The notes beneath the pieces are model-generated. The model worked only from the letters and a program-made list of their open reading frames with translations, had not been told where the DNA came from and did not search any database. A stretch of 64,000 nt of DNA from Thelephora terrestris (Eukaryota > Basidiomycota > Agaricomycetes > Thelephorales > Thelephoraceae), in NCBI GenBank assembly GCA_015956445.1, contig WIUZ02000005.1, forward strand, positions 124,001-188,000. Reading direction: 5' to 3'. Both the position numbers and the translations under genes were made by a program. Below are positions 54,179 to 64,000 of the stretch, in pieces. Position 1 is the first letter of the stretch. Every line of letters starts with the position of its first letter.

Positions 54179-57100
54179 TCATCCGCCTATCGAACCAAGG
54201 ACCAATGCCACGTTTTCCCTGACATCCCACTTCTCTTCCAACCACTTCGTACGAGGGCCACCGCCTCGTATACCCCCCACGGTACCCTCCAAAACTAACC
54301 AGACCGCGTCCGCGTTTTGTTTCGCCACCCCAATGTACAACTCCCTCGCGTACTTTTGCAATTCTTCGTGTACACCTTTACCCAAGAACCGTCTGAACAG
54401 TAAGGTGACCTCAAACAACGTGGCATCCTCCGTTCGAACCTTTTGAGTTCCTGTGATGACCGTTCTCAAGATCGACCGGTAGAGTCGATGAGAATGGGTG
54501 TAAGCTGATTCCGTCCCGATACCGCCCTCAAATCCACGTCGCGCCAGAGCGCTCGACTTGTCCCCCGCCTCCAGCTTATCCAACAACATCCTAAACTTGG
54601 GCCACACGTCGTCCCAAACCCTCCTCTGCATAAAACTCCCCACGTTCACAGACAAACTCTCTACCAACCCCGCGGCGGCGCTGACGACCCACCCCTCCTT
54701 GTCCGAAAATCTATTGAGCACGAACGGCCAAGCTTGGTGGATCGACGGTAACACCGCCGATGCCGGTAGAACAGGTACCGAGTTCGTGAGGAGCGTTAGG
54801 ATGCGAGCCCGGATCAGCGGAGAAGGGTGTGTCAGGAAGTATATCGACCGAGAGACGATCTGTTTCGTTAAAGACTGCGTGGGGGTTGGAGCAGGGTCTC
54901 CCTTGTCCTGGTTGGGTGGTTCTTCGCCCACCTGGTCCGATTCGCTGGGATCCTTACCCCACGCCTTTCGCGGAGCTGGTCCGTAGTCTGTCGTGTCCTC
55001 TTCAAGAGCCGGTACGTCGTTTCTGTGTTCTAGCCAAACGAAGAAATCTTCGAACCGCTCGTCGTCCGTGGGTGGTTCAGGCCCTGGGGGTGGGTTTTCA
55101 TTGGTTCGGTCGACCCGAGAGCTTTCGTCTTCACCGACGATCCGCACGACCTCAGCAAGAACCTCCACAAGTCCTTCAACAAGAACCTGGTAACCGTGGT
55201 ATTCATCCAGCCGATCGAAGCACTCTTCTACAACATCACCAGCCTTCTCGACCACGTCCTTGCCGATGAGCCGGACAAGAAGCAAGAGAACCTTGGTAGC
55301 GTCCAGGTCGAGCCATCTTCGACTCAACCTACGAGATATTGCGTCCAACGCGTAGTCGAAGTTGGCCAAAAGGAGGTTTGCCGGAGAAGCGTATGACGTG
55401 CTGTTCGTGACGTACTTCAACCCTGCCAAAGCAGTCGACGAAAGGTGGATGTTGGCGGAGACGATGGAATGAAGGATGGGGTAGAGAACCCGGAGGAAGA
55501 GGGATGAAAATCGTGCTTGTAGTATACCAGAAGATATTGACAGGAGTTGGATCGACAACACCCCGTGCAAATATGGTTGAGATCTGGGTTTACTTCTCTT
55601 CTCCTGTGAATAATCCGAAGTACCAGGAGCTCGAACGGTCAGGAGTCCGAATTTGTGTTCGATGATCGTATTTTCATCAACGACGTCGACAAGTGCCTGA
55701 CTTTGAGTTTCTGGAGTCGATTGCGTCACCTCGTCTTCCTTCGGCTCGTCCCATAGTTCAGATATTGACTTCGCCACAGACCGCGCCAACTTTTCAATTC
55801 GCTTGTTCCTCTTTCGGACGATCCCTCCGGAACTCGAATCAAGCGACACCCCTCCAGCACCCTCCAACAAACGAGTAGCGCACCAAAGAGCAGCGATGGA
55901 ATCGTGCTTCTTGCTCTTTCGTCCGACACCGATAAACCACTCGATGGCGAAAACACACCCTTCCCCAGTGGCCTGTCCCAGAGCCCGCAGCATCCGAACC
56001 AAAGAATTCGAAGTGCTGCGGGAGGTGACGTTCTTGAGGGTCAGCTCGGGGAAGGGAACATCCACGGGGCCTGCGTATTCTGCGTCGAGAATTTGGGCGA
56101 CGGAGAAATCTGCGGTACTGAACTCGGGTTCACCGAATTCCAAGACGGAAAGAAGTACCCATCCCCACTTCTCGATTCCCCCCATAGGCCCTGTGAGTTT
56201 TTGCAGTCGAGTGGAGATCGACGGGTTGCGCTCCTCTCCGCTGGAATCACGGGAGCATAACCTGCAGATGGCTTCGATTAACCCTGCCGTGTGCTCCACC
56301 TTGGCTTCCGATTGAATGGAGATGAGGCGTGGTAGCGAGGAAAGGTAGTCGGAAGTCATGCCCGAGAGTGTCTGCATGAGAGGGTGGTGTGTTTTCGTTC
56401 CCGGTAGTAGCAATTCAGTGAGATGTGATGACGCCCCTTGAGAGACGGATGGAAAAGGGGAATTCGATAGCGAAAGAAGGTAGGACAAGAGCAACGGCTG
56501 TGTTTGCGGAAGGGTAAGAGTGGTCGCGGAGAGGACTTTATAGGAAAAATTGCACAATGCCAGGAGGGCTGAGGGGGTAGGATGCGATGGCAGTGAGGAT
56601 AGGGAGTTCATGGAGATATGTAGCTGGGAAGAGCTCGCGCGCAGCCAGGATTCTGTGCGCTTCGTGGCGTATGGTATATCTTCCGAGGATCCTCCTGCGA
56701 CAGGCGCGGATGTACTGAGTTCCAGGAGGTCCTCAAGGTCGTCCACGCGTCGTATCGCCCCTTCCTCGACGCAAACATCGTCACCGATAGCTCCCACAAC
56801 AACGACTTGCATGACCCCTAGTGCTTCGGCGACGATTTCGCCATTTGACCAGCCCTTCCGCGTGGATGTTCCCAACGCGGCTTTGACCATGGTACTAACA
56901 ACCCCGGGTAGAATAGATGGGATGAAGTAAGGCGGAGCGTAATCCTCAATCATAGCGCGCAACGCTTGCAAGCAAGCGCGTTGGAGGGATACAGTGGTCG
57001 TCAAGGAAGTTTCCATGACGGATGTGAGGGTTTGACCAAAGATGGGGAAGAACTGGCGTGAACGAGCGTGGAGAGCAAGCCTCGCTGTGTTCGCCTCGCG

Positions 57101-57665
57101 ACGAGGATCTTGTTTGGACCCTTCATCGGTGGAAGGACCACGTAGAAGTTTGAGCAAACACTGCACGGCGACTTCGCGAGTTTCATCGTCTCTACCTCTT
57201 CCTTTGCCCTTGTCGCCGAGTCCGATGACGATCGAGCCACACAACATGTAGATCTGTTCCCAGGTCTGGAGGTCAATCGTCCACCACCATACCTCCAACA
57301 AGATACGAAGGACAATGAGGAGTTTCTCGAGCACTTGATCCGGAATGGAAGAGGAAGGGTTCCTTCGGATTATCGTGGATATTGGGATGAAGACGTAGTG
57401 GACCAAGTTCGGGGCGAGCCCACCATCCGAGAGGGCTGCATCTGACAAGGTCGCGATTACTTCGGATAACAGTCTTGATACGAGCGGGATGGAGGATGGG
57501 GAAAGTTGCGTATTCGCGAGCAGCGGGACGCACGATGATTTCAGCTTTGGACGTTCATTTCGTTTCAACTACACCGCCCTGTGGAGATTTTACACGAATA
57601 CATACTTGACTGAAGACCGGGGATGGTGCAGGTTTATCGTTTGTGGCAGTATGAGGCGAGGACAT
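54179..57665 (-). CDS. TTI1: TTI1, TEL2-interacting HEAT-repeat protein (TTT complex)
   Basis: Scaffold of the Tel2-Tti1-Tti2 chaperone complex that stabilises PIKK kinases (TOR, ATM/ATR). Exon 1 57665-57606 (starts ATG TCC TCG) and exon 2 57568-54179, joined in phase through a short intron of 37 nt; 1149 aa, close to family length. HEAT-like helical repeats throughout: CVPLLANTQLSPSSIPLVSR and VVSTMVKAALGTSTRKGWSN in the N-terminal half; ILTLLTNSVPVLPASAVLPS, HQAWPFVLNRFSDKEGWVVS and MLLDKLEAGDKSSALARRGF in the C-terminal TTI1 region. The acidic loop (EDESSRVDRTNENPPPGPEP) is typical. Divergent from ADC synthase (156 bp between starts). Confidence 0.87.
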
Positions 57666-57821
57666 TAACGGAGATCGAGTCGGTAGCAGACATCAACGTC
57701 AATCGCAAAAACAACGCGTCTAACACTCTGGTCTGTTCTCACAGGATGGGGTCCGTTCGTAGCCCCGGGTCTCCCTCCTCTCCGCCTCCCACAACCTTCG
57801 TTTCCTCCCTCTCAGCCGGGG

Positions 57822-60205
57822 ATGTCTCCTCCAAAAATACTATTCATAGACTCTTATGATTCGTTCACTTTCAAGTAAGTTGTGTTGCTCGATTGGGACG
57901 TTCGTCACCGCAAGGCGCTCATGTGATCTCAGTATTGCAGCTTTATGCAGAACATCTATCCCCGGCTGCGAAATCCAAATCATCAAGAACGACCAGTTCA
58001 CAATCCAACAGCTAACCCCACATCTCCCCCATTTCGCTGCGGTGGTCGTTGGTCCAGGCCCAGGTTCACCGGAAAATTTGCAGGACATCGGAGTCATCAA
58101 ATACCTATGGAAGCTGCCAGATGAATTGCTCCCCCCTGTGCTCGGGGTTTGCCTCGGTCTCCAGAGCCTTTGCGTCGAGTTCGGGGCACGGCTAAAACGG
58201 TTGTCGGTCGTGAAGCACGGGCTCATCTCTAAAATTCACCACACCAACAAAGATTTATTTGAAGGCGCTGGCCTCATCGAGGCCGTTCGGTACCATTCTC
58301 TGCACGTCGATGTGTCCGGTTGCCCCGAAATTGAAGAATTGGCGTGGGCCGATGACGGCTCGGAAAACGGCAGGGTCGTAATGGGCGTCCGTCACGCCAC
58401 GAAACCGTTCTGGGCAGTTCAGTATCATCCCGAGTCGGTGCGGACCATCGGAGGAGGGAAGCAAATCGTCCAGAACTTTTGGTCGTTTGCGAGCACTTGG
58501 AACGCCGCTAGGGGCGTGAAGCCTTGGGGGTCAACCCAGTCTTCCGTTTTCGGGTTCCCTTGGCCCCCGCTCTCGATACAGGACGCCATCGTCACGAAGT
58601 CGCCAATAATCATTCCCCGGACCGTGAACACCGCAATTATCCACCTTCCACACCTCTCGACACCACATATCTGCGAGCTTCTTGGCGCTAAGGATGAATC
58701 GTCCCCGTTCGTTGTACTTGATTCCGTCGCCAAACCTGGTCGCTTTACCATCATCGGTTCCTTGTCAAGATCTTCCCCTCAATTTACTTATCACTGTCGC
58801 GACTTGTTTGTCACCGTCAGGACCGGTGATAATGTTCGAAGGGAGCAATTAGGGACCAACGACATATGGTCCTGGATGAAGTCCTTCATGTGTCAGAAAC
58901 GTGGTTTCGTCGGCTCTCCGGACATTCCTTTTTGGGGAGGGCTTGTCGGAATTCTGAGTTACGAGATCGGTGTGGACAAACTCAAGGCTTTAGGCCAACG
59001 CCGTTGGAGAGGACGAAGGCATCCAGACCTCAACATGGTCTTCGTAGAACGGTCTGTTGTAGTGGATTCAGTAACAAGGAACGTCTATGTCCAATCATTG
59101 TTGTCGAACGACGACGCCTGGGTGTCAAAGACCGTTACTTCCTTGAAGGATCTCACTACCCATGGCGCAACGGAGCCCCCTCCCACGAAACTGGTTCCAA
59201 AAATTACCACGCCCAAGGAATCCTTGTACAAATCGCGCATCACTCTCGCCAAGGAGAAACTCTTCGCTGGAGAATCATACGAGTTGTGCCTCACGGCTCT
59301 CAGTCACATCTCACTCCCTCATGTTCAAAGCGACACTTCCTCGTCTTGGAGACTTTTCCGCGACCTGCGGAAGGCAAACCCTGCCCCGCATGCCGCCTAT
59401 CTGCGGCTCCATCCAACCACCCTCGTTTCATCTTCACCAGAACGATTCCTCTCCTTCTCTCGTCCGTCCAACCCAGTTTATCAACTTCGACCCATCAAGG
59501 GGACGGTTAGTAAAGGACCGGGGATCACGCGAGCTGTTGCAGAGGATGCCCTGATCGGGAGCCCTAAAGAAGTCGGTGTGTGCTTTCCGAAGTCGTGATG
59601 GGCTGAGCACTTACTTTGTCGATAGCCGAGAATCTCATGATCGTTGACCTTATCACCCACGACCTCCACGGGGTCGTAGGCGAGAATGTTACGGTCAAGA
59701 AGTTCTGTGCAGTCGAGGAATACGAAACCGTTTGGCAGCTCGTCAGTGTTATCGAAGGCACACTACCTCAAACAACCCATAGTCTCGAGGCCGAGTGGGG
59801 ACTAGGGTGGGATCTCCTGAGCAACAGCCTCCCACCAGGTCAATCCCCTTCACCCTTTCTTTCTGCCGTAAGCTAACTCTCAGACGTTTGATAGGTAGTA
59901 TGACTGGAGCTCCCAAGAAACGCAGCGTCGAGATACTCCAAACACTCGAGGATTCTGACAGAAGCATATACTCTGGCACCTTTGGGTATTGGTGTGTCAG
60001 TGGGGCTGGCGACTGGGCAGTGACAATCCGCAGCTGTTTTAAGTATGATGATGGTTCTTGTGCCGCGGACTCAGGCAAGGAAGAATGGAGAATAGGTGCA
60101 GGTGGAGCCATAACGGCGCTGTCAACGGTGGAAGGGGAGTGGGACGAAATGCACCTAAAGCTGCAGTCCGTCTTCAGGATGTTTGGGGCGAAGCAGCCCT
60201 CTTGA
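57822..60205 (+). CDS. ABZ1: Aminodeoxychorismate synthase (bifunctional PabA-PabB)
   Basis: Makes 4-amino-4-deoxychorismate from chorismate and glutamine for folate synthesis. Exons 57822-57874, 57933-59575, 59626-59838, 59895-60205 (739 aa). N-terminal class I glutamine amidotransferase: FIDSYDSFT, oxyanion region VVVGPGPGSP, nucleophile Cys near residue 91 (GVCLGLQSL), and His-x-Glu near residue 183 (YHPESV). The C-terminal chorismate-binding domain has SSPERFLSF, PIKGT near residue 537 (the Lys is diagnostic of PabB rather than TrpE, which has PIAGT), ENLMIVDLITHDL and SMTGAPKKRSVEILQTLE. All catalytic motifs present. Confidence 0.93.
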
Positions 60206-60376
60206 TCTCCGTTTTTGCTCTTGTTTCTATCCCGCCTTCTTTTCTTAGATTTAGCCGGGATTGATCCCAATGGACCTTTGCACGTTAGTCCATCGGCACA
60301 AAAACGTTGTGGGATAAGCCAGCTACATTCGCAATTTCTTTTACCAATTTAAATTTACAATCATCGTGAGTTTCCT

Positions 60377-63300
60377 CTAATAGTTATTGCCACCGCCATG
60401 ACGGCCGCCTCCGTGCCCCTGGCTTTGGCCGTAGCCTCCGCCGCCGCCATGCCCACGACGATGCTTACCGTCATCATCGTCACCGAGGTTCAACCTCTCA
60501 GCCCCGTAGGTCTCGTCATCGTCGTCGTGGTGCTTTTCATGATGACCTTTCTTGCTGTGACCTTCCTGGTGGCCTCCGCCACTGTGACCGCTTCTTTCGT
60601 CGCTGCCATAAGAGCCGTCACCACCTCTGTAGTCGCTCGAAGTGTTGTAACTGGCTTCCGTCTGTCGACCTCCACCGGAACCTCCCCCGGGGTAGGTATT
60701 ACCGGAAGAGTAGTCGCCGCTGGCGGGGTAGGTGCTCTGCGATGGCTGATACGATGGCTGATATGAAGGTTGGTATCCCGAACGATAACCACCAGTCTCA
60801 TAGGACTTATCGCCATCGTTTCTCTTGGGACCATGACCTCCAGAGTCGCCATATCCTGAAGAGGTCGTGAGCGAGTGTTTGCGGAGTGAGCACCGCAGAA
60901 CTTTCTCACCACTGCTATGCTCCTCCTGTCGGCCATATGAGCCAGAGTTGTAGTTATTGTCAGCTCTTACGGAGGCGGTCAACGAAGTTCTAGCAGAGGC
61001 ATCATCCGATCCACCATGGCGGGTGGAGCTTCTCCCGTAGGTATTTTCGATTCGACTGTAGCTGTTGTCATCCGGTTTCCCATAACCACCACGATTTCCC
61101 CCGTAGTTGTCGTCAGACTGCCCGTAGCCGCTCTGGGTGGTTTCGTACGTTTTGCCCTCAGACCGACCATAACCACTCTGGGTGTTATCATAAGATCTGT
61201 TGTCAACCCCCCCACGACGGCCACCTTGGTTGCCCCCATAAGTATCGTCTGATCGTCCGTAACTGCTCTGGGTGCTTCCATGCGGTTTGTTATCGGTTCC
61301 ACCTCGGTTGTCTCCGTATGCGTCGTCCGATCGCCCGTAGCTCTGCTTCTTGTTGCCATAAGTGTCTTCCGATCGTCCGTACCCGCTTTGAGTGTCTCGG
61401 GATGTGCTATTGTCAGATTGACCATAGCTACTTTGTTTTTGGCTGCCGTAGGAGTTGTCATCGGATCGACCGTAACCGCCTTGCTTGCTGCCTCCAGAGT
61501 TGCCACCCGATTGTCCGTATCCGGTTTGGGTGTTTCCGTACGAGCTTTCGTCGGAGCGACCGTAGCTAGTTTGTTTGTTGCCGTAAGACTTGTCGTCTGA
61601 CTTGCCATACGAACCGCCTCCGTACTCGTTTTTCCCAGAACCTATCGGAATGTCAGAACCAACGCCGTCCGCTCTTGCTTTGGAACCCACCACTGCCGTG
61701 GCTGGTTTTTGGTTGCTGGTAGCCCCCGCTACTGTAACCTACGAAACGGGTATTAAACCTTGGAAACGCCTTGTAGAAGATCGCTAATCCTACTCTGCTG
61801 GGTGGAACCTCCCCCAAGATCTTCTCCATAACTTCCGCCAGTCTGGTTACCAGTGGAATATCCGCCACTGTAGCCAGCGTTGCTCCCTTCGCCGTCGGAA
61901 CCTTCCCCTTGACGCTTGTTCCTGCCTTCGCGGATAGCTTCCTTGGTGAGGCACCCAGTCGTTTCTCGAGCCTTGGATTGACCCATGCCACCTGCTACAC
62001 GTCAGACTGCGGGCAACGGATGGAGACAGCGCACTTACCAAGCCATTGGTCAACGACTTTGATCATTTTATTTTGGATCTCGGAACGGCCGTTGCTGTAG
62101 TAGGGGTGGTGAAACGCCTCGAGGATCTAGCAAGTAGTTAGCATGGCAGCACCGAGCCACCCTCAGCCTCAAGTACCTTGTTGATAGCATCGTCGGGGTT
62201 TGAGTTGTTTGACCAAGCCTTCAATCAAATTCGAATTCAGCGCCCCATCGAACGTGCAATGCGTTCGTATGACGAACCTCGACGACGAGATTTACGGAAT
62301 GTTCGACGACGACCTTTGCAACCTTGCCTGCTGGCTCATTCAGTATGATGCCAAAGTGGTCCTGTCTGGGGGTTAGTGCCGTCTCTATTGCACGAAAATC
62401 CGACGTGCCTTGGAGAGTACACTGTGGGTCGGGTCGGAAGCATTGGGACTATTGAACACCTGGGGCGGTTCTGAACACAAGAAGGTATAGTATGGCAATA
62501 GAATTCACCTCCCACTGGTCAGCAGAAGAGATGACAGCGGCGGAACCCTCTCCAATGGTAGAGGTGACCTGCATAAGTACCGGCTAAAGCTTGCCAGTAA
62601 GCATGATAGTTGTGGGAACTGGATGGAGAAACTCACTGCGACATATGGCGCGATTGTTGTGTATACGACTGGGAAATAGGTGTAAACGCACTGGTAACGA
62701 AGTCAGCTGAAACTACTCACAAGCGTTGAGGGCGTTGCTCAATCCGTCGAGCAAGTCGGTCAGGCCAGGAACCATCTCCATCTTCTTAATGATGCTTCGC
62801 ATAACATCATCGTGGAACTTGAGGACATCTTTCAAGTTCTTGACCACTTCGGGAGGGAAAGATTGGTTAGGATCGAAGTGGTAAGCCTCAGACTTGCGCT
62901 TCATCTCCTCAGCCTGATTCATCTGAGAATCACTGTCACTGCCGCCCAGAACCTTCAGCTTGCTCAAGATATTCTTGAGACCAGAAATCGCATTGTTGTT
63001 CTTATCTGACTGCACTGTGGTCAACGGACGGGACACACGTGAAAGTGGGTGACATCGCACCATCTTTGCGGAGAGGTCTGTGACACTTGACTGGCTGATC
63101 TTGCTGCAAGGGAGCCGGTCTCAGTTCCTCCGAGGTGAGAGAAGGCCGAAAGGACCTACTCCGTGGTTTCCCCGAGAAGGGAATGGAAGAAGTCTGCTCC
63201 GCCGAAGGTACCAGTAACGATTGGTGGGACCCTACCATTCGGGGAATCAACATACACTGTTTAGAACAAAAGGGTCAGCGTCCTAGGAAAAAATTCCCTA

Positions 63301-64000
63301 TTCAAACCAACCGTTGTCGCCAACATGACAGAAAACCTTATTGTGACCAAGCTTGTGTAAAGCAATCTCGACCCAGTTACTATGAGCAGTAAAGTCCTCG
63401 AGGGTATGGAGACCCTGTCCGAGAAGCCTGTAAGCTTCCCAGAGCTCGGGCCCCTCCTTCCCTCCGGCATTGCGCCCATTCTGAATACACCCGCGAAGAG
63501 TGCGGCGGATGAACGCGGTAGAGGTATCCCAGCCGCGGTTTTCGGTGGCCATGTAGTTCTAGACACGAAGATTCAGTCCTTTCGCTTTCACCACAGAATT
63601 TCCCACTGACCTTCATGCCGGTGCGGGGGTCGATCTCGAGCTCGCGTGGATCAACCGGGGGGCGGAGCTGCAGGTAACATAAGCGACAATTCGTCATGAG
63701 TGGTTGCTTCAAACCTTTTGGTTATAGGTACGAGCATCTCCTTCCTTTTCAGCATACCCCCTGAGGGGGGTCAATGCTCGTGCCCAGGTTGAGGCAAGTT
63801 ACAAGAAACGTACCTCGGATTATCGATGTGTTCTACAGGGAGATAAACACCTAGGCGATCTTGGGTCACCTCGAACTCATTGGTCTATGCCCCAGGTCAG
63901 CAGGGTTCTTAGCATCTGGAAGTCTCAACCCTACAGCAAATCCAAATTCCTGGAGTAATTTTATTCACAAATCATGCACTGGTAGTAAACGAAAGACTCA
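60377..64000 (-). CDS. het-c: Het-C family protein (5' end beyond right edge)
   Basis: Homologue of the fungal Het-C protein family (Neurospora HET-C controls vegetative incompatibility; its role in basidiomycetes is unclear). Many exons; well-supported ones are 63884-63814, 63760-63715, 63667-63611, 63558-63312, 63256-63160, 63103-63061 and 63009-62721. Family blocks: TNEFEVTQDRLGVYLPVEHI, LRPPVDPRELEIDPRTGMK, ENRGWDTSTAFIRRTLRGC, GLHTLEDFTAHSNWVEIAL, TGTFGGADFFHSLLGETT and DHFGIILNEPAGKVAKVVVE. The tail (about 61.9-60.4 kb) is a Gly/Ser/Tyr-rich array of YGRSDD- and YGNTQ-type repeats, matching the glycine-rich C-terminus known for Het-C. The junctions near 62700 and 61740 are uncertain; the N-terminus is missing. 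Confidence 0.88.
60415..61640 (-). repeat. Gly/Ser/Tyr/Asp repeat array in the het-c tail
   Basis: About twenty degenerate units of 10-17 residues built on SYGRSDD, GYGQSDD and NTQSGYG, then a YQPSYQPS run and a His/Gly-rich end. Such arrays expand and contract easily; predicted disordered. Confidence 0.8.

Noticed and set aside
61280-61600. Plus-strand Val/Ser-rich frames over the het-c tail
   Set aside because: They are antisense shadows of the Gly/Ser/Tyr repeat array.

Overview
The window looks like nuclear DNA of a filamentous basidiomycete, probably an Agaricomycete. Most genes are split by many 45-110 nt introns with GT..AG borders. The right half carries a compact set of conserved fungal housekeeping genes, including a Het-C gene with a Gly/Tyr-rich tail. 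The left half is a nest of fungal transposable elements. No rRNA, tRNA or CRISPR was recognised. All exon models were built by eye from splice consensus and reading frame.

Left part (1-30.1 kb), nested mobile elements. (i) At the left edge is the 5' end of a minus-strand Ty3/gypsy-type element: gag running off the window, a primer-binding site and a long LTR. (ii) A 14.0-kb Ty3/gypsy element on the minus strand (8732-22735) has two 1120-bp LTRs, TG..CA ends and a GCGG target duplication. Its gag-protease and pol are joined by a -1 frameshift site. Between integrase and the 3' LTR lies a separate spliced gene on the opposite strand that encodes a Zn2Cys6 zinc cluster. (iii) Five copies of a 0.84-0.95 kb palindromic element (CACTG..CAGTG ends, perfect 3-bp target duplications) sit inside coding exons of other elements. 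In four host genes, removing the copies plus one duplication each gives back an open frame; the fifth copy sits in the zinc-cluster gene, which in addition carries one single-base frameshift. (iv) Two copies of a 2.3-kb unit (4832-7140 and 26704-30079) have LTR-like ends (TGTCA..TGACA) and perfect 5-bp target duplications (GAGAC, GCATC). Each carries the same divergent pair of small genes. This is the best candidate for an undescribed system: a solo-LTR-like unit carrying genes. (v) A transposase-like fragment lies next to a gene for a C19-like (USP-like) peptidase at 23.4-26.3 kb. (vi) A spliced coiled-coil gene at 2.6-4.8 kb was cut off from its probable TATA box by unit copy 1.

Transition (30.1-37.3 kb): TE fragments, an O-fucosyltransferase-like remnant, the ESCRT regulator VTA1, then about 3.3 kb with no gene that I can support.

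Right part (37.3-64 kb), host genes in order: an unknown 435-aa protein (-), an unknown 311-aa protein (-), a GNL1-type circularly permuted GTPase (-), an AIF2/FSP1-like FAD oxidoreductase (+), a SAM methyltransferase (+), a GNAT acetyltransferase (-), a POP3-like RNase P/MRP subunit (+), dCMP deaminase (+), TTI1 (-), aminodeoxychorismate synthase (+), and Het-C (-, running off the right edge). Spacing is tight: 43 bp between convergent dCMP deaminase and TTI1, and 156 bp between divergent TTI1 and ADC synthase.
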